Assembly: GCA_963677355.2 (NCBI GenBank)
Contig: CAXXXQ010000002.1
Coordinates: forward strand, 1,287,951-1,351,950
Length of the DNA stretch: 64,000 nt
Source of the DNA: Thiomicrorhabdus sp963677355
Lineage (GTDB): Bacteria > Pseudomonadota > Gammaproteobacteria > Thiomicrospirales > Thiomicrospiraceae
Reading direction: 5' to 3'
Below the pieces are notes generated by a model that was not told where the DNA came from, did not search any database, and worked only from the letters and a program-made list of their open reading frames with translations. Below, piece after piece: positions 51,118 through 60,378 of the stretch (position 1 is its first letter; the number at the start of each line of letters is the position of its first letter). The position numbers and the translations under genes are program-made.

Positions 51118-53952
51118 TTATGCAAAATGACGAACTTCACCATCACCGCTTTCATCAATGTTATCCACACAACGCTGACAAAGCTCCGGGTGTTCTGCAA
51201 TCGTTCCGACCTCTTCACGGTGGTGCCAGCAACGCGCGCACTTAGGCTTATCAGTTGCACCGGCATCAATCCACAGACCTTCCAACTCAGACTCGACAGC
51301 CGTAGCGGACTTCTCGGCCAATGACTTAACGGTCGCTTCTGAAGTGATTAGGACAAAACGCAACTCTTCCGCCAGTTTATTCAATTTGGCAAACAGCACA
51401 TCATCACAGTACAGAGTGACTTCAGCCGTCAGCGATCCTTTGATCACTTTTTCGTTACGTAACTGCTCAAGCTGTTTGGCAACGGCCGAACGCACCTCAA
51501 TCATCTCTTCCCAGTAAGCTGAATTCATCTCCGTATTTTCATCCAACTCGGTCAAATCTTCATACCAAGTGGCGACAAATACCGTCTGACTGTGCTCGCC
51601 CGGCAGTTCTTTCCATACCTCTTCAGCGGTAAAGCTCAAAATCGGAGCGATCCAGCGAGTCAAAGCTTCAACGATATGATACAGCGCCGTCTGTGCAGAG
51701 CGGCGCGGTAAACCGTCCGCCTGACAGGTGTACTGACGATCTTTGATCACATCCAGATAGAATGCACCCAACTCGATTGAACAGAAATGGGTTACCGTCT
51801 GATAGATGTGGTGGAAGTTATAGTTATCGTAAGCCTCAAGAATCTCTCTCTGTAGCTTGGCCGCATGACCGATCGCCCACTTATCCAACGGCAATAGGTC
51901 TTCATAAGCCACCATATCGGTTTCTGGATTGAAACCGTTGATATTGGCTAACAGGAAACGCGCCGTATTACGGATACGACGGTATGCATCCGCGGTACGG
52001 CTGAAGATTTCGTCGGATACGGTCATCTCGTAACGGTAGTCCGCCGCAGAGATCCATAGACGCATGATATCCGCACCCAACTTATTGGCGATCTGCTGTG
52101 GAGCCACTACGTTGCCCTTCGACTTGGACATCTTCTTACCGTCTTTGTCGACCGTAAAGCCGTGTGTAAGCACCTGCTTGTATGGCGCCTCGTCGCCGGT
52201 TGCCAACGAAGTGAGCAACGAAGATTGGAACCAACCGCGGTGCTGATCCGAACCTTCCAGATACAGATCCGCAGGCGAATGCAGCTCATCACGCTGATCT
52301 AATACCGTGAAATGAGAGATACCGGAATCGAACCAAACATCCAGAATATCCGTTACCTGTTCGTAATCATCGGCGTCGGCACCCAAGAATTCCTGCACAT
52401 CCAGATCGTACCAAGCATCAATCGATTTCTCTTCGACCAGCTTAGCGACCTCTTCCATCAATTCGGTCGTTCGCGGATGCATCTCCCCCGTGACCTTATG
52501 TACAAAAATCGTGATCGGCACACCCCAGAAACGCTGACGGGAGATACACCAATCCGGACGGCCGTCTACCATACCTTCAATACGGTTTTGCCCCCACTCC
52601 GGAATCCACTCGACATTCGGGATCGCCTGCATCGCTTTATCGCGCAGTCCGCCTTCGGTCATGGAAATAAACCATTGAGGCGTAGCACGGAAAATCAACG
52701 GCGTCTTGGTACGCCAGCAGTGCGGATAACTGTGTTCGATGACTTCGATATGCACCAAAGATTTGTGCTCTTTCAACACCTCGATGACATGATCGTCGAC
52801 TTTTAATACGTTCTCGCCTTCAAACAGCGGGGTTCCGGCGACGTAGTTACCGTTGCCGTCAACCGGGCAGTCCACTTCCAAGTCGTATTTCAGACCGACC
52901 TGAAAATCCTCCAGACCATGGCCCGGCGCCGTATGTACACAACCGGTACCGGCTTCGGTGGTCACGTGATCCCCCAGTATAAGCGGTACGATACGATCAT
53001 AGAACGGGTGTTGCAGACGAATCAGGTCAAACTGTTCGCCACGCCCGTAAGCGATGACCTTGTACTGCTCGAATCCCCATTTATCCATGGAATCTTTGAT
53101 CATTGCTTCAGCCAAGAATAGACGTTCCGGACCATGCTCGCCTTCAACCTGAACCACGGCATATTCCAGCTCCGGATTGATTGAAACCGCTTGGTTAGCC
53201 GGCAGAGTCCAAGGCGTAGTAGTCCAGATCACGACCGACAAAGGCCCTTCGCCGGTATGATCTTCCACATGATGACAGCGCTTAAAGAAAGCCTCTTCGT
53301 CAATGACTTTGAAACGAACATCGATCGACTTGGAACGTTTGTTCTCATATTCCACTTCCGCTTCCGCCAAGGCAGAACGTCCGCCGACAGACCAATACAC
53401 CGGTTTAGTTCCTTTGATCAGGTGACCGTTGTCGATGATCTTCGCCAGCGCACGAATCTCGTTGGCTTCAAACTTGAAATCTTTGGTTAGATACGGGTTT
53501 TCCCAATCGGCCATGATCCCCAAACGCTGAAAGTCGGCCACCTGCCCGTCAACTTGCTTTTGTGCATAGTCGCGACACGCCTGACGGAAATCGGTCGCAT
53601 TGATTTTCGGACCGACTTTGCCTTTTTTCTTTTCGACATTCCACTCGATCGGCAGACCGTGACAATCCCAACCCGGAACATAAGGCGCATCAAAACCACT
53701 CAGACCTTTCGACTTGACGATCATGTCTTTCAAAACCTTGTTGACCGCGTGACCGATATGAATATCACCATTCGCATACGGAGGACCATCGTGCAAAATA
53801 AACTTAGGACGACCTGCCATGTGCTCGCGCACGGTTTGATAAAGTGAATCCGATAGCCAAGCTTCTACCTGTGCTGGTTCACGATTCGGCAGATTTCCGC
53901 GCATTGGAAAATCTGTTTCCGGAAGGTTCAAAGTCGATTTATAGTCTGTCAT
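51118..53952 (-). CDS. ileS: Isoleucyl-tRNA synthetase
   Basis: Charges tRNA-Ile. The 944-residue class I enzyme has GDIHIGHAVNKVLKD (HIGH motif), the editing domain (WTTTPWTLPANQAVS), KMSKSKGNVV (KMSKS loop), the anticodon-binding domain and a C-terminal zinc finger CARCWHHR with CQRC. Length fits the bacterial type. Downstream of ribF by 80 bp. Confidence 0.98.
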   Translation of the reverse strand: MTDYKSTLNLPETDFPMRGNLPNREPAQVEAWLSDSLYQTVREHMAGRPKFILHDGPPYANGDIHIGHAVNKVLKDMIVKSKGLSGFDAPYVPGWDCHGLPIEWNVEKKKGKVGPKINATDFRQACRDYAQKQVDGQVADFQRLGIMADWENPYLTKDFKFEANEIRALAKIIDNGHLIKGTKPVYWSVGGRSALAEAEVEYENKRSKSIDVRFKVIDEEAFFKRCHHVEDHTGEGPLSVVIWTTTPWTLPANQAVSINPELEYAVVQVEGEHGPERLFLAEAMIKDSMDKWGFEQYKVIAYGRGEQFDLIRLQHPFYDRIVPLILGDHVTTEAGTGCVHTAPGHGLEDFQVGLKYDLEVDCPVDGNGNYVAGTPLFEGENVLKVDDHVIEVLKEHKSLVHIEVIEHSYPHCWRTKTPLIFRATPQWFISMTEGGLRDKAMQAIPNVEWIPEWGQNRIEGMVDGRPDWCISRQRFWGVPITIFVHKVTGEMHPRTTELMEEVAKLVEEKSIDAWYDLDVQEFLGADADDYEQVTDILDVWFDSGISHFTVLDQRDELHSPADLYLEGSDQHRGWFQSSLLTSLATGDEAPYKQVLTHGFTVDKDGKKMSKSKGNVVAPQQIANKLGADIMRLWISAADYRYEMTVSDEIFSRTADAYRRIRNTARFLLANINGFNPETDMVAYEDLLPLDKWAIGHAAKLQREILEAYDNYNFHHIYQTVTHFCSIELGAFYLDVIKDRQYTCQADGLPRRSAQTALYHIVEALTRWIAPILSFTAEEVWKELPGEHSQTVFVATWYEDLTELDENTEMNSAYWEEMIEVRSAVAKQLEQLRNEKVIKGSLTAEVTLYCDDVLFAKLNKLAEELRFVLITSEATVKSLAEKSATAVESELEGLWIDAGATDKPKCARCWHHREEVGTIAEHPELCQRCVDNIDESGDGEVRHFA

Positions 53953-54032
53953 TCTCTAACTTCACTGTCGTATTTAAGAGTCTTACTCTAGGTTAAAAAT
54001 CAAAATCGTTTACTGCCCGCCAAGTCTTTCAA

Positions 54033-54989
54033 CTAGGCCGACAGCTTAAAAAATTGTCTTGCGGTTTCGGCATCGGCCGCAATCTGCTTTTGCAAAGCCT
54101 CCAGGCCGTCAAACTTCATTTCCGGACGGATAAAAGATTCCAAGGTGACCCCTACATGACGGCCATACAGGTCTTTATCCCAATCAAACAGGTGTACCTC
54201 AATCGATGGTCTGATACCGTCCACCGTCGGCCGCAAACCTAAGTTGGCTACACCCGGCCACGGCTCGTCCGCAATGCCGTCCACCGTGACGGCAAACACG
54301 CCTTGCACCGGCATCTGAATACGTTTCGGGTTCAGATTTAATGTCGGAAAACCGATGGTTCTGCCCAACTTTTGACCGTGAATTACCCGACCGTCAAAGC
54401 GGAACGGCTTGCCCAGCAAACGTTGCACTTCCGGCAAATCCGGAGTCATGCTCTCGTTATCCAATGCCGCGCGGATGCGGGTACTACTGACACGCTTCTC
54501 TTGCAAACCATAGGTGGGCATATCGTCCACGGTAAAGCCGTTGCTCCGACCCGACTGTTGCAAAAACGCAAAGTCACCCAAGCGGTTTTTACCAAAACGG
54601 AAATCGTCGCCAACCACCAAATGTTTTACATTCAAGCCTTCAACCAGGATTTGCTCAACAAAGTCTGCCGCCGTTAGGTCGGCAAACACCTTGCTGAAAC
54701 GAACACACAACACATAGTCGATATCGGTCGTCCGGAAAGCCTGGATTTTTTCACGCAAATTCATCAATCTGACCGGCGCCTTGTCCGGTACAAAAAATTC
54801 GATCGGCAAGGGTTCGAAAATCATCACCACACTTGGCAAAGCCAATTGTTTGGCCTTGGCGGTAACCGCCTGCAACACCTGCTGATGTCCTAAATGAATG
54901 CCATCGAAATTGCCGATAGAGAGTACACAACCAGACGCCAATTCCGTCTTAAATTTTCCCAAATTGTGTAAACCACGAATCAAGCGCAT
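54033..54989 (-). CDS. ribF: Bifunctional riboflavin kinase / FAD synthetase
   Basis: Makes FMN then FAD. The 318 residues comprise the N-terminal adenylyltransferase domain (SIGNFDGIHLGHQQVL, VGDDFRFGKNRLGD) and the C-terminal kinase domain (GRVIHGQKLGRTIGFPTLNL, GVANLGLRPTVDG). Its position before ileS and after murJ is the standard gammaproteobacterial order. Confidence 0.97.
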   Translation of the reverse strand: MRLIRGLHNLGKFKTELASGCVLSIGNFDGIHLGHQQVLQAVTAKAKQLALPSVVMIFEPLPIEFFVPDKAPVRLMNLREKIQAFRTTDIDYVLCVRFSKVFADLTAADFVEQILVEGLNVKHLVVGDDFRFGKNRLGDFAFLQQSGRSNGFTVDDMPTYGLQEKRVSSTRIRAALDNESMTPDLPEVQRLLGKPFRFDGRVIHGQKLGRTIGFPTLNLNPKRIQMPVQGVFAVTVDGIADEPWPGVANLGLRPTVDGIRPSIEVHLFDWDKDLYGRHVGVTLESFIRPEMKFDGLEALQKQIAADAETARQFFKLSA

Positions 54990-55083
54990 TTAATCAATGT
55001 CTTTGCTAGAAATCAAACGAGTAATTATAGCCTATCGGCAGGCTTAACTTTTTGTAAATATGCAGGAAATTAGCGCCGATAAA

Positions 55084-56616
55084 TCAGCCTCGGCTAAGCA
55101 AACGTTTCGGGTTAAGCCCGACCAGCATCAAGACCACGGCATAAAGCGCCATGGCACCGACCACCAAGCCGAACAACCAACCCATTCGCAACCAGACATC
55201 AAAGGCATGCCACTGCGCCACCTCAGGAGACAGCCACATTAAAAACACGACCAGTACCGCATTGGCGATGACAACCTGAAGAATCAATTTACTCCAACCC
55301 GCCAACGGCTGAAAGACCTGCTGCTTCTGCAAATACCAATACAACAACCCGGCATTCACAAAAGCGGAAATCGTGGTTGCCGCCGCTAGACCTACATGGG
55401 CAAAAGGCCCGATCAATATCAGATTCATCACCGTATTGGTCACCAAGGCGATCACGGCCACCTTGACCGGAGTTTTCATATCCTTACGCGAATAGAATGC
55501 CGGCGCCAGAATCTTGACCAGAATGAAACCGAGCAACCCGAACGAATACGCCATCAAACTCAAACTCGCCATATTGGCATCATGGGCGGTAAAAGCCCCA
55601 TAGAAAAACAGGGTGGTGACTAACGGCTCGGCGAGCAACAACAGCCCAAGAGTAGCCGGCAGCCCGATTATCAGCACTAGACGCAAGGCGCTATCGATAT
55701 CTTCCTTGAAGCCATCCCAGTTTTCATTGGCCGCTTTTTTGGACAAACCGGGTAATACCACGGTAGCCAGCGCCACGCCAAACACACCAAGCGGAAATTC
55801 CATTAAGCGGTCGGAATAGTAGAGCCAGGAGACCGAACCGGTGACCAAAAATGAAGCCAAAATGGTATCGATCAACAAATTGATCTGAGCGACGGAAACC
55901 CCGAACAACGCCGGCAGCATCAAGCGTTTAACTTCGCCAACGCCCTCGTCTTGTTCTCGGGACGGATGCGGCAGCAGTCCGAGCTTATACAAGAACGGCA
56001 GATGAAACAGTAGCTGCACCACCCCGGCGGCCAACACCCCCCAAGCTAGGGCCATGACCGGAACATCCAGCAGCGGCGAAACCCAAACGGCAAAACTGAT
56101 CAATACCAGATTCAGGAAAACCGGCGTAAAAGCCGGTACCGCAAACTGGTTGTAGGTATTCATAATAGCCGACGAAAAAGCGACCAATGAGATCAACAGC
56201 AGATACGGGAAGGTGATGGAGAGCATATCCGCGGCAAGGTTGAATTTTTGCGGATCATCCATAAAGCCGGGAGCAAACACCATCATCCACAAGGACGAAC
56301 CAAACACACCAAAAGCGGTCAAAATTAGCAGGATGCCGCCGAGTCTGAAACTGATGGCATTGACCAGATGTTTAACCGCTTGCTGTCCGCGCTTCTCTTT
56401 GGCTTCTGCCAAGACCGGGACAAACGCCTGGGAAAAAGCGCCTTCGGCAAACAGACGACGGAAGAAGTTGGGGATTTTAAAAGCAACAAAAAAGGCATCT
56501 GCTCCCATAGATGCACCGAAATAACGAGCAATAATCACATCTCGGAGAAAACCGAGAATACGTGAAATCATGGTCATACCACCCACGGTAGCGGTGGCTT
56601 TAATTATTCTTTTCAA
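55084..56616 (-). CDS. murJ: Lipid II flippase MurJ
   Basis: Flips lipid II across the inner membrane for peptidoglycan synthesis. The 510-residue protein has about 14 membrane helices of the MOP superfamily, with TMISRILGFLRDVIIARYFG, FAEGAFSQAFVPVLAE and PLGVFGVALATVVLPGLS. The start is a TTG (residues MKRIIKATATVGG): the next ATG would cut into the first helix, so TTG fits best, though no clear Shine-Dalgarno is seen. Confidence 0.95.
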   Translation of the reverse strand: MKRIIKATATVGGMTMISRILGFLRDVIIARYFGASMGADAFFVAFKIPNFFRRLFAEGAFSQAFVPVLAEAKEKRGQQAVKHLVNAISFRLGGILLILTAFGVFGSSLWMMVFAPGFMDDPQKFNLAADMLSITFPYLLLISLVAFSSAIMNTYNQFAVPAFTPVFLNLVLISFAVWVSPLLDVPVMALAWGVLAAGVVQLLFHLPFLYKLGLLPHPSREQDEGVGEVKRLMLPALFGVSVAQINLLIDTILASFLVTGSVSWLYYSDRLMEFPLGVFGVALATVVLPGLSKKAANENWDGFKEDIDSALRLVLIIGLPATLGLLLLAEPLVTTLFFYGAFTAHDANMASLSLMAYSFGLLGFILVKILAPAFYSRKDMKTPVKVAVIALVTNTVMNLILIGPFAHVGLAAATTISAFVNAGLLYWYLQKQQVFQPLAGWSKLILQVVIANAVLVVFLMWLSPEVAQWHAFDVWLRMGWLFGLVVGAMALYAVVLMLVGLNPKRLLSRG

Positions 56617-56890
56617 TCGTTAAATCCAGTCAATCAGGAGCCGAGTTACAAAACTGTTTAGATTGTATCAGAGCCCGGCAACGGATAGTTAAATAAGCCA
56701 TCGCTAAATCAAATTCAAAGCCCCTGCTGACAATAACGCCGCCAAATAAGACTGAATAAAGCCGCTGAATAAGTTGGTAAAAGCATTTGATACCGATAAC
56801 CAAGTAAATGTGTCAAGATTCATTTGAACGGTGAAAGTTTTTTACAAAATACCGTTCCTCTATTTGGATCAAAGTGTAACGGTGAGCCTA

Positions 56891-58522
56891 ATGAAAGCCG
56901 CAGAGTTGTTTGTAAAATGTCTGGAAAATGAAGACGTCGAATACATTTTCGGGATTCCGGGTGAAGAAAATCTGGATATCATGGATGCATTACTCGACAG
57001 TCAAATCAAATTCATACTAACCCGACACGAACAGGGGGCGGCCTTTATGGCCGATGTTTACGGTCGCTTGACCGGCAAAGCCGGCGTTTGTTTATCAACC
57101 TTGGGGCCGGGTGCCACCAACTTAGTGACCGGGGTGGCCGATGCCAATATGGACCGCGCTCCGGTCGTAGCTATTTCCGGTCAAGCCAGTACCAACCGCC
57201 TGCATAAAGAGAGTCATCAGGTCTTAGATCTGGTCAATCTTTTCGAACCGATCACCAAATACAGTACGCAGATTCTCACCCCGGAAATCATTCCGGAAGT
57301 GATCCGTAAAGCCTTTAAAGTCGCTCAAGCCGAGAAACCCGGATGCAGTTTTATCGACTTTCCGGAAAACATCGCCGAAAAAATCTTGGAAAAAAAGCCG
57401 CTTAAAGCACAAAGTCCGCTACCGGCACATGCCAATCCGCTGAAAGTCGAACAAGCTTCACAGATTATCTCTGAAGCTAATTTTCCGATCATTATCGCCG
57501 GCAATGGCGTGATCCGCTCCCAGGCGAGTGATGCGTTGCTGGAGTTCGCCTCCAAGTTGAATATTCCGGTCGCCACCACCTTTATGGCCAAAGGCACCCT
57601 GCCTTGCGATAACGAACTTTCACTAGGCACTATCGGTTTGCAGGCTCAGGACTACATCTCCTGCGGCATTGACCGCGCCGATGTCGTGATTTGTGTCGGT
57701 TACGACATTGTTGAATACCACCCGCATTTGTGGAACCATAATCCGGATATCAAAATCATCCACATCGACACGCAACCGGCCGAAGTGGACGAATACTACA
57801 TTGTCGCCGCCGGCCTGATTGGTGATATCGGTCAGGCATTAGACAGTGTTGCGGCTACCAGTAAACGTCACAGCGGCGCGCCCTACCAAGGCCTCAAACA
57901 GCGTATTGAAGAGCGCTTTCACAAACACGATTCGGATCAGACCTTTCCGGTCAAACCTCAGCGTATATTGAGTGACTTACGTAAAGTGCTGGCACCGGAA
58001 GATATCGTCATTGCCGATGTCGGCGCCCATAAGATGTGGATAGCGCGCATGTATCAAACCCTGGCACCAAACAGTTGTATTATCTCCAACGGTTTTGCCT
58101 CAATGGGCATCGCCCTGCCCGGAGCCATCGCCGCCAAACTCGCCAAGCCGCAACAAGTTGCGGTTGCGGCCACCGGAGATGCCGGTTTTATGATGAATAT
58201 CCAAGAGATTGAAACGGCCGTGCGTCTGAATATTCCGATTATCGTGCTGATTTGGAATGATCAGGAGTATGGCTTAATCAAGTGGAAGCAGATGAATCAA
58301 TTCGGACGGGAGAGTCATATCCGATTCAGCAATCCGGACTTCGTCAAACTGGCCGAGGCCTTTGGTGCCAAAGGTTATAAAATCGAACAGACTGAAGATC
58401 TGTTACCGACATTGCAACAGGCTATCGAAGACAACTGCGTGGTTCTGATCGACTGTCCGGTCGATTATTCCGAAAACCTCAAATTAACCGAAGAGCTCGG
58501 GGAAATGATCTGTCCGACCTAA
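56891..58522 (+). CDS. alsS: Catabolic-type acetolactate synthase (AlsS-like)
   Basis: A 543-residue thiamine-diphosphate enzyme condensing two pyruvates to acetolactate. RHEQGAAFMADVYGRLTG holds the catalytic Glu, and GDAGFMMNIQEIETAVRLN is the ThDP/Mg motif. The VGYDIVEYHPHLWN segment resembles catabolic AlsS rather than the FAD-binding RFDDRVTG of anabolic IlvB/IlvI, and no small subunit gene is adjacent. The ATG at 56891 with GGTGAG upstream is preferred over 56831. Other ThDP-dependent decarboxylases are possible. No budA/alsD neighbour is visible. Confidence 0.82.
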   Translation: MKAAELFVKCLENEDVEYIFGIPGEENLDIMDALLDSQIKFILTRHEQGAAFMADVYGRLTGKAGVCLSTLGPGATNLVTGVADANMDRAPVVAISGQASTNRLHKESHQVLDLVNLFEPITKYSTQILTPEIIPEVIRKAFKVAQAEKPGCSFIDFPENIAEKILEKKPLKAQSPLPAHANPLKVEQASQIISEANFPIIIAGNGVIRSQASDALLEFASKLNIPVATTFMAKGTLPCDNELSLGTIGLQAQDYISCGIDRADVVICVGYDIVEYHPHLWNHNPDIKIIHIDTQPAEVDEYYIVAAGLIGDIGQALDSVAATSKRHSGAPYQGLKQRIEERFHKHDSDQTFPVKPQRILSDLRKVLAPEDIVIADVGAHKMWIARMYQTLAPNSCIISNGFASMGIALPGAIAAKLAKPQQVAVAATGDAGFMMNIQEIETAVRLNIPIIVLIWNDQEYGLIKWKQMNQFGRESHIRFSNPDFVKLAEAFGAKGYKIEQTEDLLPTLQQAIEDNCVVLIDCPVDYSENLKLTEELGEMICPT

Positions 58523-58555
58523 CCCCATAACACATAAAAATTAAAGGTATTTACT

Positions 58556-58984
58556 ATGAAAAAACCGGCACTTGTGACACTTTTTTGCCTAACAACACTC
58601 GGCTATCACACCCCATTAATGGCGGAAGACTTCAAACCTTCCAGTAACATCGTTACCTTGATGCCGATTGTAATGGATAATTTGGACACACTGGAACTAA
58701 GCAGCGAACAGCTTGATCAGATTCGGGCGATTTCACGACAGAACTTTTCCAAAGTCGAGTCCATCAATGCCGAATACCACCACATAAAAACGGAACTAAA
58801 AGAAGAGCTGCTGAACCCGGAAAATCAAGACAACCAATATAGTCGCAAGCTACTGGCGCAACTGCTCAAACTGGAAGAACAGCGGATGACTTTAACCTTG
58901 GAATGTACTTTGGGGTTGAAGAAAATTTTGCCGGCAGAGAAATTTAAAGAAATTCTTTCCCTGCTGGAATTTCAAAGTAGCTGA
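58556..58984 (+). CDS. Spy/CpxP-like periplasmic helical protein
   Basis: A 142-residue exported protein: signal peptide (MKKPALVTLFCLTTLGYHT..LMA), then almost entirely helical sequence with LELSSEQLDQIRAISRQ and ILPAEKFKEILSLLE, resembling the LTxxQ motifs of Spy/CpxP/CnrX proteins (stress chaperones or metal sensors). It follows the acetolactate synthase by 33 bp on the same strand, so they may be cotranscribed. Family assignment is by pattern only. Confidence 0.6.
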   Translation: MKKPALVTLFCLTTLGYHTPLMAEDFKPSSNIVTLMPIVMDNLDTLELSSEQLDQIRAISRQNFSKVESINAEYHHIKTELKEELLNPENQDNQYSRKLLAQLLKLEEQRMTLTLECTLGLKKILPAEKFKEILSLLEFQSS

Positions 58985-58996
58985 CGGATCAATTAA

Positions 58997-59278
58997 TTAT
59001 TCGGCAACTTTAGGTAAGGCTTTGGCTTTAAAGATAAAGGTACCGAAAGGCACCAATGAAGCCAGAAAACCGATAAAACCTTTCGCTTCAGAAAGGTGGC
59101 CTTTAAAGACGTGATAGAACAACACGATATTGAAAGCGATAAACAAGCCGCCATGTGCCCGTCCAACATAACTGACCGCTTCCGGCATGCCGTAGTTATA
59201 TTTCAACGGCATGGCCACAAACAATAGCAGCAATAGTGATGTGCCTTCCAACAAGGCCATAAATCTTAAAAATTTCAT
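58997..59278 (-). CDS. DUF3817 small membrane protein
   Basis: A 93-residue protein with three hydrophobic segments, MKFLRFMALLEGTSLLLLLF, GGLFIAFNIVLFYHVF and GFIGFLASLVPFGTFIF, and the family's PLKYNYGMPEAVSYVGRAHG. Function unknown. The ATG at 59278 is chosen because the longer frame runs through the rpsT terminator. It lies directly downstream of rpsT on the same strand. Confidence 0.82.
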   Translation of the reverse strand: MKFLRFMALLEGTSLLLLLFVAMPLKYNYGMPEAVSYVGRAHGGLFIAFNIVLFYHVFKGHLSEAKGFIGFLASLVPFGTFIFKAKALPKVAE

Positions 59279-59305
59279 CTTGATTTCATCCCTTTTCAAC
59301 AGACA

Positions 59306-59333
59306 TAAAAAAACCGGGAATCGATCCCGGTTT
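59306..59333 (-). terminator. Rho-independent terminator after rpsT
   Basis: On the minus strand AAACCGGGA pairs with TCCCGGTTT, followed by further T. Confidence 0.93.
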
Positions 59334-59359
59334 CTCTGCAATGCTTAAAACCTTAGTGA

Positions 59360-59623
59360 TTAACCAAGCGCTTTGATACGTGCATTGATACGGCTTTTTG
59401 AACGTGCCGCTTTGTTCTTGTTGATGATACCCTTACGAGCCATACCATCCAACTTAGACTGCGCTACGCGGAATAGTTCGTTTGCTTTAGCTTGATCACC
59501 AGCGTTGATTGCAGCGATTACTTTTTTAACCGCAGTACGCATATCTGAACGTAGAGCAACGTTATGCTGACGACGTTTTTCTGCCTGACGAGCGCGTTTT
59601 GTAGCTTGTGCTGAGTTTGCCAT
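59360..59623 (-). CDS. rpsT: 30S ribosomal protein S20
   Basis: An 87-residue, Lys/Arg/Ala-rich helical protein with ANSAQATKRARQAEKRRQHN, SDMRTAVKKVIAAI and GIINKNKAARSKSRINARI. In E. coli rpsT is divergent from ribF-ileS; here murJ, a divergent acetolactate synthase and two small genes lie between. GGGAGAAA precedes the ATG. Confidence 0.98.
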   Translation of the reverse strand: MANSAQATKRARQAEKRRQHNVALRSDMRTAVKKVIAAINAGDQAKANELFRVAQSKLDGMARKGIINKNKAARSKSRINARIKALG

Positions 59624-59944
59624 GTTTATTTCTCCCGAAATATCGTTTTACGTGTTAACGATCCGTAGACCTTTATGGGGCTTAAAAACCATTAACGATT
59701 AACACAACATTATTCGATGCTTACACCGCAATAATGAGTAAATAAATTTGAGCTGTGAATTATCCACATTCCTTAACGAATGGTCAAGATAAAACCGTAA
59801 AATAATTTCTCTGTTTTCATTAACTTGCTGCATGCCCGACAACAAATCGCTTCATACTAAACGCAGAAAAGAATCCTCATCGGCTTATCATCAACTTATC
59901 CTCTGCTGAAAGCAGCAAGAATTAGCAAATTTAACGGCCAAACG
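59624..59944. other. Upstream region of rpsT
   Basis: 321 bp with no gene. It should hold the rpsT promoter and leader on the minus strand; I could not choose hexamers with confidence. One perfect DnaA-box-like TTATCCACA is at 59760-59768, but it is single and far from any replication-origin gene. Confidence 0.55.
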
Positions 59945-60268
59945 AATTCTAGAGTAAGGATTTTCATTCCGGGTCAAGGCATAAGCTTTTGGCTAAGCAT
60001 ACAATAAATTAAAAAGAAACAAGCGCTTTGCTTAAGTTCAAGGCGCTGGATTGTGAAAAGTACAAATATACAAGGGCAATTCAGCAACAAAAAAATCAGA
60101 CAAGCAAACCTTCAGAGCGTGAATTTTTGCTTAAGGTCAAGGCAAGTTTTGGCAAAGCATACAATAAATAAAAAAGAAACGAGCGCTTTGCTTGAGTTCA
60201 AGGCGCTTGATTGTGAAAAGTACAAATAGTACACAAACAATTCAGCAACACGGAAACCGACCAAACAA
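59945..60268. repeat. Tandem pair of about 160-bp imperfect repeats
   Basis: GTCAAGGC recurs at 59973, 60136 and 60297; GCATACAATAAAT at 59997 and 60157; GCGCTTTGCTT at 60023 and 60183; TTGTGAAAAGTACAAATA at 60051 and 60211. So two copies lie side by side, with the start of a third merging into R3. Each copy contains a hairpin around AGCGC..GCGCT, and the second has one around GTAC-AAATA-GTAC. No ORF of note crosses them. Confidence 0.75.
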
Positions 60269-60273
60269 ATTCT

Positions 60274-60377
60274 CAGAGCGAGGATTTTTATTCAGAGTCA
60301 AGGCAAATGACAACGACGTTTACACTTAGTAAACGAGTTGTCATTTAACGCAGAGGCTGGATAAAAAGACCGCTCTG
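60274..60377. repeat. Palindromic intergenic repeat R3 (after rlmH)
   Basis: Outer arms CAGAGCG (60274-60280) and CGCTCTG (60371-60377), extended by ATTTTTAT/ATAAAAAG pairing; inside, AATGACAAC/GTTGTCATT and GTTTAC/GTAAAC. Shares GTCAAGGCAAA and AACGCAG with R2. Its right arm touches the rlmH stop codon, so it forms the 3-prime end of that transcript. Confidence 0.65.
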
Positions 60378-60378
60378 G

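Noticed and set aside
59760..59768. TTATCCACA, a perfect DnaA box
   Set aside because: Single copy, no cluster, and no dnaA, dnaN, gidA or other origin-linked gene nearby; one such 9-mer is expected by chance on this scale.
59945..60378. The repeat array as a CRISPR
   Set aside because: Units of about 160 bp are imperfect throughout, with no short identical repeat/unique spacer alternation and no cas genes.
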